DNA from: Bacillus velezensis
Lineage (GTDB): Bacteria > Bacillota > Bacilli > Bacillales > Bacillaceae
Length of the DNA stretch: 64,000 nt
Direction of reading: 5' to 3'
Assembly: GCF_001461825.1 (NCBI RefSeq)
Contig: NZ_LLZC01000022.1
Coordinates: forward strand, 62,001 to 126,000
Part shown: positions 57,948 through 64,000 of the stretch, piece after piece
Layout of the letters: each line of letters opens with the position of its first letter
Position numbering within the stretch: position 1 is the first letter of the stretch
Made by a program: the position numbers and the translations under genes
The notes under the pieces: model-generated
What the model was told of the DNA's origin: nothing
Seen by the model: only the letters and a program-made list of their open reading frames with translations
Database searches by the model: none

Positions 57948-59486
57948 ATGGCACTAGAAAAATTTGCAGATGAACTGCCGATTATCGAAACACTCCAGCC
58001 GCAGAAGAAATCAGACGGCAGCACGTATTATGAAGTCACCATGAAGGAATGCTTTCACAAGCTGCACCGCGATCTCCCGCCGACCCGGCTGTGGGGGTAT
58101 AACGGTTTATTTCCCGGCCCGACGATCGACGTGAACCAAGATGAGAACGTCTATATTAAATGGATGAATGACCTTCCGGATAAGCATTTTCTGCCTGTGG
58201 ATCATACCATTCACCATTCAGAAAGCGGCCATCAGGAACCCGATGTCAAAACCGTCGTCCATTTACACGGAGGAGCAACCCCGCCGGACAGCGACGGCTA
58301 CCCGGAAGCCTGGTTCACAAAGGATTTTAAGGAAACGGGTCCTTATTTTGAGAAAGAGGTATACCATTATCCAAACAAACAGCGCGGGGCTCTGTTATGG
58401 TATCACGATCACGCCATGGCGATTACGAGGCTCAATGTGTTCGCGGGGCTTGCCGGGATGTATATCATCCGCGAGCGAAAAGAAAAGCAGCTGAAGCTTC
58501 CCTCCGGAGAGTATGACGTACCGCTTATGATTTTGGACCGCACGTTAAATGACGACGGTTCCTTGTCTTATCCGAGCGGACCTGCTAACCCTTCCGAAAC
58601 GCTGCCCGACCCTTCCATCGTCCCGTTTTTTTGCGGAAATACCATTCTCGTCAATGGTAAAGCGTGGCCGTATATGGAAGTTGAACCGCGGACATATCGT
58701 TTCCGCATCCTTAATGCCTCCAATACAAGAACATTTTCTCTCTCGCTCAATAACGGCGGGAAGTTTATCCAAATCGGTTCTGACGGCGGACTGCTTCCCC
58801 GCTCTGTCAAAACACAATCTATCAGCTTAGCCCCGGCAGAGCGGTATGATGTGCTCATCGATTTCTCCGCCTTTGACGGAGAACATATCATTTTAACGAA
58901 CGGCACCGGCTGCGGGGGCGACGCCGATCCGGATACAGACGCCAATGTGATGCAATTCCGCGTCACAAAACCGCTGAAGGGAGAAGACACAAGCCGTAAG
59001 CCTAAATATCTTTCAACAATGCCTAATGTGACATCAAAGAGAATACACAATATCAGGACGCTTAAACTCACAAATACGCAAGACAAATACGGCCGGCCCG
59101 TTTTGACGCTGAATAACAAGCGATGGCATGATCCTGTGACAGAAGCGCCGAAGCTCGGCACAACGGAAATCTGGTCGATTATCAATCCGATGGGGGGCAC
59201 CCATCCGATACACCTGCACCTTGTCTCCTTCCAAATCCTTGACCGGCGCCCTTTTGACTTAGAGCGTTATAACAAATTCGGCGACATTGTGTATACAGGC
59301 CCCGCCGTCCCGCCTCCTCCAAGTGAGAAAGGCTGGAAAGATACCGTGCAGGCGCACTCGGGAGAGGTCATCAGAATCGCGGCGACTTTCGCTCCTTACA
59401 GCGGACGCTACGTATGGCACTGTCATATTTTAGAGCACGAAGATTACGACATGATGAGACCGATGGACGTCACGGATAAGCAGTAA
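57948..59486 (+). CDS. cotA: spore coat laccase CotA
   Basis: A 512-residue multicopper oxidase of the outer spore coat, oxidising phenols and bilirubin and giving the brown spore pigment. All copper ligand segments are visible: HLHGG (about residue 105), WYHDHAM (about 152), HPIHLHLV (about 419) and WHCHILEHEDYDMM (about 490-503), the last with the type 1 Cys and axial Met. There is no secretion signal, consistent with coat assembly from the mother cell. B. subtilis cotA is expressed late under sigma K and repressed by GerE; I could not find a clear sigma-K pair here. Confidence 0.95.
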   Translation: MALEKFADELPIIETLQPQKKSDGSTYYEVTMKECFHKLHRDLPPTRLWGYNGLFPGPTIDVNQDENVYIKWMNDLPDKHFLPVDHTIHHSESGHQEPDVKTVVHLHGGATPPDSDGYPEAWFTKDFKETGPYFEKEVYHYPNKQRGALLWYHDHAMAITRLNVFAGLAGMYIIRERKEKQLKLPSGEYDVPLMILDRTLNDDGSLSYPSGPANPSETLPDPSIVPFFCGNTILVNGKAWPYMEVEPRTYRFRILNASNTRTFSLSLNNGGKFIQIGSDGGLLPRSVKTQSISLAPAERYDVLIDFSAFDGEHIILTNGTGCGGDADPDTDANVMQFRVTKPLKGEDTSRKPKYLSTMPNVTSKRIHNIRTLKLTNTQDKYGRPVLTLNNKRWHDPVTEAPKLGTTEIWSIINPMGGTHPIHLHLVSFQILDRRPFDLERYNKFGDIVYTGPAVPPPPSEKGWKDTVQAHSGEVIRIAATFAPYSGRYVWHCHILEHEDYDMMRPMDVTDKQ

Positions 59487-59493
59487 ACAAACA

Positions 59494-59520
59494 TCCCCCT
59501 TTTCTGAGAGGGGCTTTTTT
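59494..59520 (+). terminator. terminator of cotA
   Basis: CCCCCT/AGGGG stem and six Ts immediately after cotA. Confidence 0.8.
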
Positions 59521-59689
59521 ATTTATCCAAAAAGAAAAAATAAGAAGACACTTATTTGCATATACTGTAATAACAGGAAGACGGTGCACCCTCATTGGAA
59601 ATCTGGATAGAAAAAGGAATTAGGAGATTAGGGAAAAGTATGAGACAATGAAGGAGTGCACGAAAATTCATAAGGGAAGAAGTGACTTT

Positions 59690-59899
59690 ATGTCTTACTA
59701 CAACAAACGTAATCAGGAACCGCTGCCTAAAGAAGATGTCAGTACGTGGGAATGCACAAAAGAGGACTGTATCGGCTGGAGCAGAAAGAATTTTGCCGGC
59801 AGTGATACCCCGACTTGCCCCCTTTGCGGCAGTAAAATGATCGACGGCGTCCGTTCGTTGGTAAATCTCCAAAACAATAATCAAACGGCATCAAGTTAG
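59690..59899 (+). CDS. ydjO: small zinc-ribbon-like protein YdjO
   Basis: A 69-residue protein with two Cys pairs typical of a zinc-binding fold: CTKEDC (about residues 21-26) and CPLCG (about 44-48). Known as the cold-inducible YdjO family. The frame is open from 59648, but ATG at 59690 gives the recalled N-terminus MSYYNKRN, with GGGAAGAAGTG upstream. Function unknown. Confidence 0.87.
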   Translation: MSYYNKRNQEPLPKEDVSTWECTKEDCIGWSRKNFAGSDTPTCPLCGSKMIDGVRSLVNLQNNNQTASS

Positions 59900-59929
59900 A
59901 CCTCCCTTTTACGAGTCTCAACATAGAGA

Positions 59930-59956
59930 AGGCCTCCATGTCTCATGAGAGGCCTT
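59930..59956 (+). terminator. weak terminator after ydjO
   Basis: AAGGCCTC/GAGGCCTT stem after ydjO with a poor T tail. Confidence 0.45.
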
Positions 59957-59997
59957 TGCGTTATCATGTCCTTTTATGATGCAAAGGAGCAATGAAC

Positions 59998-60156
59998 ATG
60001 AAAAACGATCGGCAGCAGAAAGATCTGAAGGAATTGGCAAAACGGCGGAAAATGAACCTTGCCGCACAGTCATTCATCGAAACGCTTCATTTTGCCGTTC
60101 CGATTCTCCGTTTTTTCAAATGGCTCGCCTCAGCCGCAGCCAGCTTTGTTCATTAA
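59998..60156 (+). CDS. 52-residue basic small protein of unknown function
   Basis: A short ORF starting ATG AAA AAC GAT with GGAGC eight to nine bases upstream: MKNDRQQKDLKELAKRRKM. A strongly charged helix (residues 1-20) is followed by a hydrophobic C-terminal half with LHFAVPILRFFKWLASAAASFV (about 29-50), which could lie at the membrane. It ends at a bidirectional terminator. I recognise no family; coding is supported by the ribosome site, terminator and amphipathic make-up only. Confidence 0.6.
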   Translation: MKNDRQQKDLKELAKRRKMNLAAQSFIETLHFAVPILRFFKWLASAAASFVH

Positions 60157-60187
60157 AAAACACCCAGCGGGCGCTGAGTGTTTTTTT
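60155..60187. terminator. bidirectional terminator between the 52-residue ORF and ydjN
   Basis: CACCCAGC/GCTGAGTG hairpin, with As before and Ts after on each strand. Confidence 0.85.
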
Positions 60188-61233
60188 CATGATTGGATGA
60201 CGGAAAAACTGTTGATAATGCCGTTGTCATTTTCCCAGACTTTTTCGCATTTTTTCGTATCCAAATGATAAGCATAAATGGTCCGGACCTTCGCATTCCG
60301 CCCCGTTTCATCCTTCAGACGCTTAGCGCCTTTTGCTTCCGCCATGAAATAAATGATGCTGCCGTCTTTAGAAAACTGAGGCTGGGCATCAATCAGCGGA
60401 GCGAAGTCCTTCCCGTTTGAGATAATCGTTTCATCTTTTTTCGTTTTGACATTCATCAGACGGATGGACGCTTTTTGTTCCGTCCCTTTTTGGGTATAAG
60501 ATGTAAAGACAAGGTTCTTTCCGTCCGGTGACACCGCCACGTCGCTGATAAACTGTTCAAGGTTTGTCAGATCCTGAAGGTGTTCGCCCGCTCCTGCCGC
60601 AAACCGGATATTCGTCGGTTCAGGGTCAATCCCCTTCTCATTTGCCTCATCCGTTTTTTGATAATCCTCTTTTACGGAATAATGCAGAAGCGCAAAATCG
60701 TTTTGGCTGCGGTTATAAAAGAAGCTGCTTACACTGTCGTCTTTCTCATCGGCGGCGGGATACAGATTTTCATAACGTTTCGTTTTCAAATCAAAAGATG
60801 CGAGACGGAAAATATCTTCATCCGCTTTTCCGAGACGGAAATAAATGTGCGTCAGATCCTTTGATAAAAACAGACTGTCAGCGCTTGCCGTTCCTTTATA
60901 AAGCACCGTCTTCTTTTTCGTCTTCAGATCAAGCTTATACAGACGCATCTCATTTTGGTCATTATTCCCGACAAAATAGAGCACCTGATGGGCATCATCC
61001 AGCGCAAACGCCGGATATGCCGAAAGCTTTTCCTCGTACAGCACGCGGCCGTCCTCGTAATATTTCGTCATCAGATCTTTGTCTGTAATGGAAACAAGCA
61101 GCTTGTCATGACCGCCGGAGACAACGGCTTTCCCGCCGCCGTGGCTTTTTCCTTTAATCAGTAAAACGGCCGCGATGACCGCCGCCGCCAAAACGGCGGC
61201 CAGCAACATCCAGATCCATCGTTTCTTCTTCAT
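60187..61233 (-). CDS. ydjN: membrane-anchored WD40/TolB-like protein YdjN
   Basis: A 348-residue protein with an N-terminal membrane anchor (MKKKRWIWMLLAAVLAAAVIAAVLLIKG) and a secreted domain of repeated beta-propeller-like strands (DVAVSPDGKNLVFTSYT, PQFSKDGSIIYFMAEAKG), suggesting a TolB-like propeller. GGAGAG precedes the ATG at 61233; the frame is open six codons further but those lie within the ribosome site. Function unknown. Lies beside ydjM on the same strand. Confidence 0.85.
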   Translation of the reverse strand: MKKKRWIWMLLAAVLAAAVIAAVLLIKGKSHGGGKAVVSGGHDKLLVSITDKDLMTKYYEDGRVLYEEKLSAYPAFALDDAHQVLYFVGNNDQNEMRLYKLDLKTKKKTVLYKGTASADSLFLSKDLTHIYFRLGKADEDIFRLASFDLKTKRYENLYPAADEKDDSVSSFFYNRSQNDFALLHYSVKEDYQKTDEANEKGIDPEPTNIRFAAGAGEHLQDLTNLEQFISDVAVSPDGKNLVFTSYTQKGTEQKASIRLMNVKTKKDETIISNGKDFAPLIDAQPQFSKDGSIIYFMAEAKGAKRLKDETGRNAKVRTIYAYHLDTKKCEKVWENDNGIINSFSVIQS

Positions 61234-61255
61234 TATCAATCTCTCCGTCAATCAG

Positions 61256-61285
61256 AAAAAGCAAGAATCAGTGTCCTTGCTTTTT
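61256..61285. terminator. terminator of ydjM
   Basis: AAAGCAAG/CTTGCTTT stem with A and T flanks, so ydjM can be terminated before ydjN. Confidence 0.72.
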
Positions 61286-61298
61286 AAGATGGTCTATT

Positions 61299-61667
61299 TT
61301 AATAGCTGTAGTGTCCGGATACTCTTCCTTTGCTTAATGGATATCCAAGCGCTTTGAACGCTTTCGGGCTGACATCCAATACGGCATTCGGCATACGGCC
61401 TACATCATTTTTGTATACGGTGATAACCTTTTTCGGTTTTGCTTTGGCATAAGCTCTGATTTTCGTTCCGTTTCTCGGAACGTCAAATCCTAATTTTGTC
61501 GCGCAATCCCAGTGTCCCAGTTTTTTACCGGAAGATCCTTTTTTACCGACTCCATTATACCATGTAATATTTCCGTTCACTTTTTTAGCACTTGCATCAG
61601 AAGAGTAACTGATCGCTCCCAGCGTGCTTCCTGCTAAAATCAATAAGGCTAAGAATAACTTCTTCAA
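61299..61667 (-). CDS. ydjM: secreted cell-wall protein YdjM (double-psi beta-barrel type)
   Basis: A 122-residue secreted protein: signal peptide (KKLFLALLILAGSTLGAISYSSDASA), cleavage expected after SDASA, then an RlpA/expansin-like domain with ITWYNGVGKKG, GHWDCATKLGFDVPRNGTKIRAYA and VGRMPNAVLDVSPKAFKALG. AGGAGG nine bases before the TTG at 61667 fixes the start, so upstream open codons are not used. In B. subtilis ydjM is a WalR-regulated cell-wall gene; the WalR box is seen here. Confidence 0.88.
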   Translation of the reverse strand: MKKLFLALLILAGSTLGAISYSSDASAKKVNGNITWYNGVGKKGSSGKKLGHWDCATKLGFDVPRNGTKIRAYAKAKPKKVITVYKNDVGRMPNAVLDVSPKAFKALGYPLSKGRVSGHYSY

Positions 61668-61739
61668 GCTTTCGTCCTCCTGATTCTTTATTCTAGGCAA
61701 AATTATACACCAAGAAGACGATTATAATATTTCAATCAC

Positions 61740-61756
61740 TTTACATGTTCATTACA
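61740..61756 (-). promoter_or_regulatory. WalR (YycF) box of ydjM
   Basis: Minus strand TGTAAT-N5-TGTAAA, a direct repeat of the WalR hexamer with the normal 5-base gap, 73 bases upstream of the start codon. A -10 TATAAT lies at 61721-61726, so the box covers the -35 region of that promoter. Confidence 0.82.
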
Positions 61757-61759
61757 ACG

Positions 61760-62030
61760 TGATGAGACATGCACATAACGACGGCACAATTTCCTGTTCT
61801 ATATAATTCCATGGTAAATTATACTACAAAATTTAATTCATTAGCGTTATAATATTCATAGAGTATTTCTGCATTCAATATGGACTTTTTATAAGGCCTA
61901 TTGATAGTTGCATAATATGATATATTTTGAGAAATCAGGCTTTAGGAAGCAGGCACTTTATTCCTTTTAACCGTGGTTCATATTGATCATGTACCTATAC
62001 TCGTTTCAATCAGACTAGGAGTGATAATCA
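61760..62030. other. bdhA upstream region
   Basis: AT-rich gap before bdhA. TATAAT at 61848-61853 is the best -10 on the plus strand, but without a good -35; the 180 bases of leader hold no hairpin or Rex-type site I can support. Confidence 0.4.
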
Positions 62031-63071
62031 ATGAAAGCGGCAAGATGGCACAATCAAAAAGACATTCGAATCGAAAACATTGATGAACCTAAAGCAGAAC
62101 CGGGTAAAGTCAAAATTAAAGTCAAATGGTGCGGGATTTGCGGAAGCGACCTTCATGAATATTTGGGAGGCCCGATCTTTATTCCGGTCGGCAAACCTCA
62201 TCCGTTAACAAACGAAATGGCGCCCGTCACGATGGGTCACGAATTCTCAGGAGAAGTCGTTGAAGTGGGCGAAGGCGTCAAAAATTACAGCGTCGGCGAC
62301 CGTGTCGTCGTGGAACCGATTTTTGCCACACACGGACATCAGGGAGCCTATAACCTTGATGAACAAATGGGATTCTTAGGCTTAGCCGGAGGCGGCGGCG
62401 GATTTTCTGAATATGTATCCGTTGACGAAGAATTGCTGTTTAAGCTTCCTGAAGAGCTTTCTTACGAACAGGGCGCGCTTGTTGAGCCGTCAGCGGTAGC
62501 GCTTTACGCCGTCCGCCAAAGCAAATTAAAAGCGGGCGACAAGGCGGCAGTTTTTGGCTGCGGACCGATCGGGCTGCTTGTGATTGAAGCCCTGAAAGCG
62601 GCCGGCGCCACAGATATTTACGCGGTTGAACTTTCACCGGAACGTCAGGAAAAAGCGAAAGAACTCGGCGCTATCATCATTGATCCGTCAAAAACGGACG
62701 ATGTCGTTGAAGAAATCGCTAAACGCACAAACGGCGGCGTTGATGTTTCTTATGAAGTAACAGGCGTTCCTGTCGTTCTCCGCCAGGCAATCCAGTCAAC
62801 AAACATTGCCGGTGAAACGGTTATCGTCAGCATCTGGGAAAAAGGAGCGGAAATTCATCCGAACGATATCGTCATCAAAGAACGGACCGTAAAAGGCATT
62901 ATCGGATACCGTGACATCTTCCCTTCCGTTCTTGCACTGATGAAAGAGGGCTACTTCTCAGCAGATAAGCTCGTCACTAAAAAAATCGTGCTCGACGACC
63001 TGATTGAAGAAGGCTTCGGCGCTTTAATCAAAGAGAAAAACCAAGTGAAAATCTTAGTCAAACCGAACTAA
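62031..63071 (+). CDS. bdhA: (R,R)-2,3-butanediol dehydrogenase / acetoin reductase
   Basis: A 346-residue zinc-dependent medium-chain dehydrogenase. Catalytic zinc Cys is in WCGICGSDLHEY (Cys about 37), followed by GHEFSGEVVEVGEGV (His-Glu about 70), and a Rossmann NAD loop GCGPIGLL (about 176-183). The structural zinc loop of typical MDRs is largely missing, as known for this enzyme. It reduces acetoin with NADH at the end of overflow metabolism. AGGAGTG precedes the ATG. Monocistronic with a terminator. Confidence 0.95.
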   Translation: MKAARWHNQKDIRIENIDEPKAEPGKVKIKVKWCGICGSDLHEYLGGPIFIPVGKPHPLTNEMAPVTMGHEFSGEVVEVGEGVKNYSVGDRVVVEPIFATHGHQGAYNLDEQMGFLGLAGGGGGFSEYVSVDEELLFKLPEELSYEQGALVEPSAVALYAVRQSKLKAGDKAAVFGCGPIGLLVIEALKAAGATDIYAVELSPERQEKAKELGAIIIDPSKTDDVVEEIAKRTNGGVDVSYEVTGVPVVLRQAIQSTNIAGETVIVSIWEKGAEIHPNDIVIKERTVKGIIGYRDIFPSVLALMKEGYFSADKLVTKKIVLDDLIEEGFGALIKEKNQVKILVKPN

Positions 63072-63100
63072 ACCGTTCAGCTGAATATCAGACACATCCG

Positions 63101-63128
63101 AAAAAGAGCCGTTCCGGCTCTTTTTTTC
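63101..63128 (+). terminator. terminator of bdhA
   Basis: AAGAGCCG/CGGCTCTT hairpin and a run of Ts after bdhA. Confidence 0.9.
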
Positions 63129-63176
63129 ATCTCATCGTCTTTCCTTCCTTTTCCTTTTAAAAATGATCCCCTCTGC

Positions 63177-63203
63177 GCAAACTATTTTTCACCCTGTCCC
63201 GTC
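63177..63203 (+). promoter_or_regulatory. candidate autoregulatory sigma-V promoter
   Basis: GCAAAC (63177-63182) resembles the ECF -35 TGAAAC and is followed 17 bases later by CGTC (63200-63203), the ECF -10 core. It lies 57 bases before sigV, as expected for an autoregulated ECF operon. Confidence 0.55.
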
Positions 63204-63259
63204 TATCCTTAGGCAGCAGCCTATGATACGTATTTTTAAAAAAGGAGCCCTTTGAAGCA

Positions 63260-63757
63260 ATGAAGAACGAAACAGCCAAAGCGTCGCTTGTGACGTGCAT
63301 AACTGAGCGCAAGGAAGACTTTTACCGGCTTGCGTACAGTTACGTAAAGAACAAGGATGACGCGTTAGATATTGTTCAGGAATCAATTCAAAAAGCGCTG
63401 ACATCGGTCGAATCCGTCAAAAACCCCGATGTGATCAAAAGCTGGTTTTATAAAATTTTAGTGCGCACGGCCATTGATTTTCTCCGCAAACAGAAAAAAC
63501 TGAAAGTGATGGACGATGAAACGATCGAGTTTTTAAGCCGCGGAAAGGAAGATCACTACAAAGACACAGACCTTCACGAAGCGCTTGATGACCTGCCGCA
63601 TCAATATAAAACCATTATCATTCTGCGTTTCTTTGAAGACCTGAAATTAGAAGAAATCGCGGACATCACGGGGGAAAACATCAACACCGTCAAAACACGC
63701 CTTTACAGGGGGCTGAAGCTCATGCGCATTCAGCTGACGAAGGAGGATCTTTCTTAA
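63260..63757 (+). CDS. sigV: ECF sigma factor SigV
   Basis: A 165-residue ECF sigma factor, recognised from memory as the B. subtilis SigV orthologue (lysozyme response). Region 2 is FYRLAYSYVKNKDDALDIVQESIQKALTSVESV, and region 4 is IILRFFEDLKLEEIADITGENINTVKTRLYRGLKLMR. AGGAGCCC precedes the ATG. The stop codon overlaps the ATG of rsiV by one base. This location differs from that of sigV in B. subtilis 168 (as I recall it). Confidence 0.85.
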   Translation: MKNETAKASLVTCITERKEDFYRLAYSYVKNKDDALDIVQESIQKALTSVESVKNPDVIKSWFYKILVRTAIDFLRKQKKLKVMDDETIEFLSRGKEDHYKDTDLHEALDDLPHQYKTIIILRFFEDLKLEEIADITGENINTVKTRLYRGLKLMRIQLTKEDLS

Positions 63758-64000
63758 TGGAAAAGAGATTAGAACAATTAAGAGAAGAGTATAAAAGTGT
63801 GCCCATTCCTAAGGAACTGGACAGCATTGTCGAAAAAGCCCTTCGGCAAAAACCGAAGAAAAAACGAATCGTGATGTGGCCGACATCCGCGGCAGTCGCT
63901 GCGGCCGTCTTATTTACCGCCGTTGTCAATATCAATCCGGATGCCGCACAAGCCATGTCTAAAATCCCCGTCATCGGCAAAGTCGTCCAAGCCATCACAT
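63757..64000 (+). CDS. rsiV: anti-sigma-V factor RsiV (N-terminal part; cut by the window end)
   Basis: The first 81 residues of a membrane-bound anti-sigma factor: a cytoplasmic helix (MEKRLEQLREEYKSVPIPKELDSIVEKAL), a basic stop segment KPKKKR, a membrane helix (about residues 34-53), and the start of the extracellular part INPDAAQAMSKIPVIGKVVQAI. In B. subtilis RsiV binds lysozyme and is cleaved to free SigV. It begins within the sigV stop with GGAGGATC upstream. Confidence 0.88.
   Translation, partial: MEKRLEQLREEYKSVPIPKELDSIVEKALRQKPKKKRIVMWPTSAAVAAAVLFTAVVNINPDAAQAMSKIPVIGKVVQAIT

Overview
The window is a 64 kb chromosomal segment from a member of the Bacillus subtilis group, most likely B. 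velezensis or B. amyloliquefaciens. I base this on near-identity, recalled from memory and without any search, of many products to B. subtilis 168 proteins (SwrC, OpuE, PcrA, LigA, the Pur enzymes, GuaA, PbuG, CotA, BdhA) and on the same gene order. There is no rRNA, tRNA, insertion sequence, prophage or CRISPR array that I can see.

Layout, left to right. (1) 1-23.4 kb: diacylglycerol kinase dagK (partial), the RND pump swrC with its divergent TetR regulator yerO, gatCAB, proline transporter opuE, sapB, yerI, the pcrB-pcrA-ligA-camS(yerH) DNA repair/lipid block, yerD, yerC-yerB, yerA and a small membrane protein. (2) 23.5-36.6 kb: the complete 12-gene purine operon purEKBCSQLFMNHD on the minus strand, led by tandem PurR boxes, a sigma-A promoter, a guanine-type riboswitch and an intrinsic terminator. 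(3) 36.6-40.4 kb: yebG-yebE, a Fur-regulated-basic-protein-like small gene, yebC, and pbuG, whose leader carries a second guanine-type riboswitch plus PurR boxes. (4) 40.4-48.6 kb: an accessory island where B. subtilis 168 (from memory) has pbuG next to guaA. It holds an ECF sigma/DUF4179 anti-sigma pair and a five-gene minus-strand operon: two ATP-grasp ligases, phosphoenolpyruvate mutase, an aminotransferase and an MFS transporter. (5) 48.9-56.1 kb: guaA, yebA-yeaD-yeaC (transglutaminase/DUF58/MoxR) and the manganese exporter mneS. (6) 56.4-64 kb: gabP with a perfect TnrA box, laccase cotA, ydjO, a 52-residue ORF, ydjN, ydjM with a WalR box, bdhA, then sigV-rsiV cut by the window end.

The most interesting system is the five-gene operon in part 4. 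The mutase carries the full phosphoenolpyruvate mutase signature and active-site set, so the locus should make a C-P bonded compound. There is no phosphonopyruvate decarboxylase, so phosphonopyruvate is probably drawn off by the aminotransferase to phosphonoalanine. The two ATP-grasp enzymes then probably add amino acids, giving a small phosphonopeptide exported by the MFS protein. This logic matches the phosphonoalamides, which I recall being reported from Streptomyces and B. velezensis; identity with that locus needs a direct comparison.

Much of the rest is a purine hub. De novo synthesis, base uptake (pbuG) and GMP synthesis (guaA) lie close together, and two of the three leaders show combined PurR and riboswitch control.
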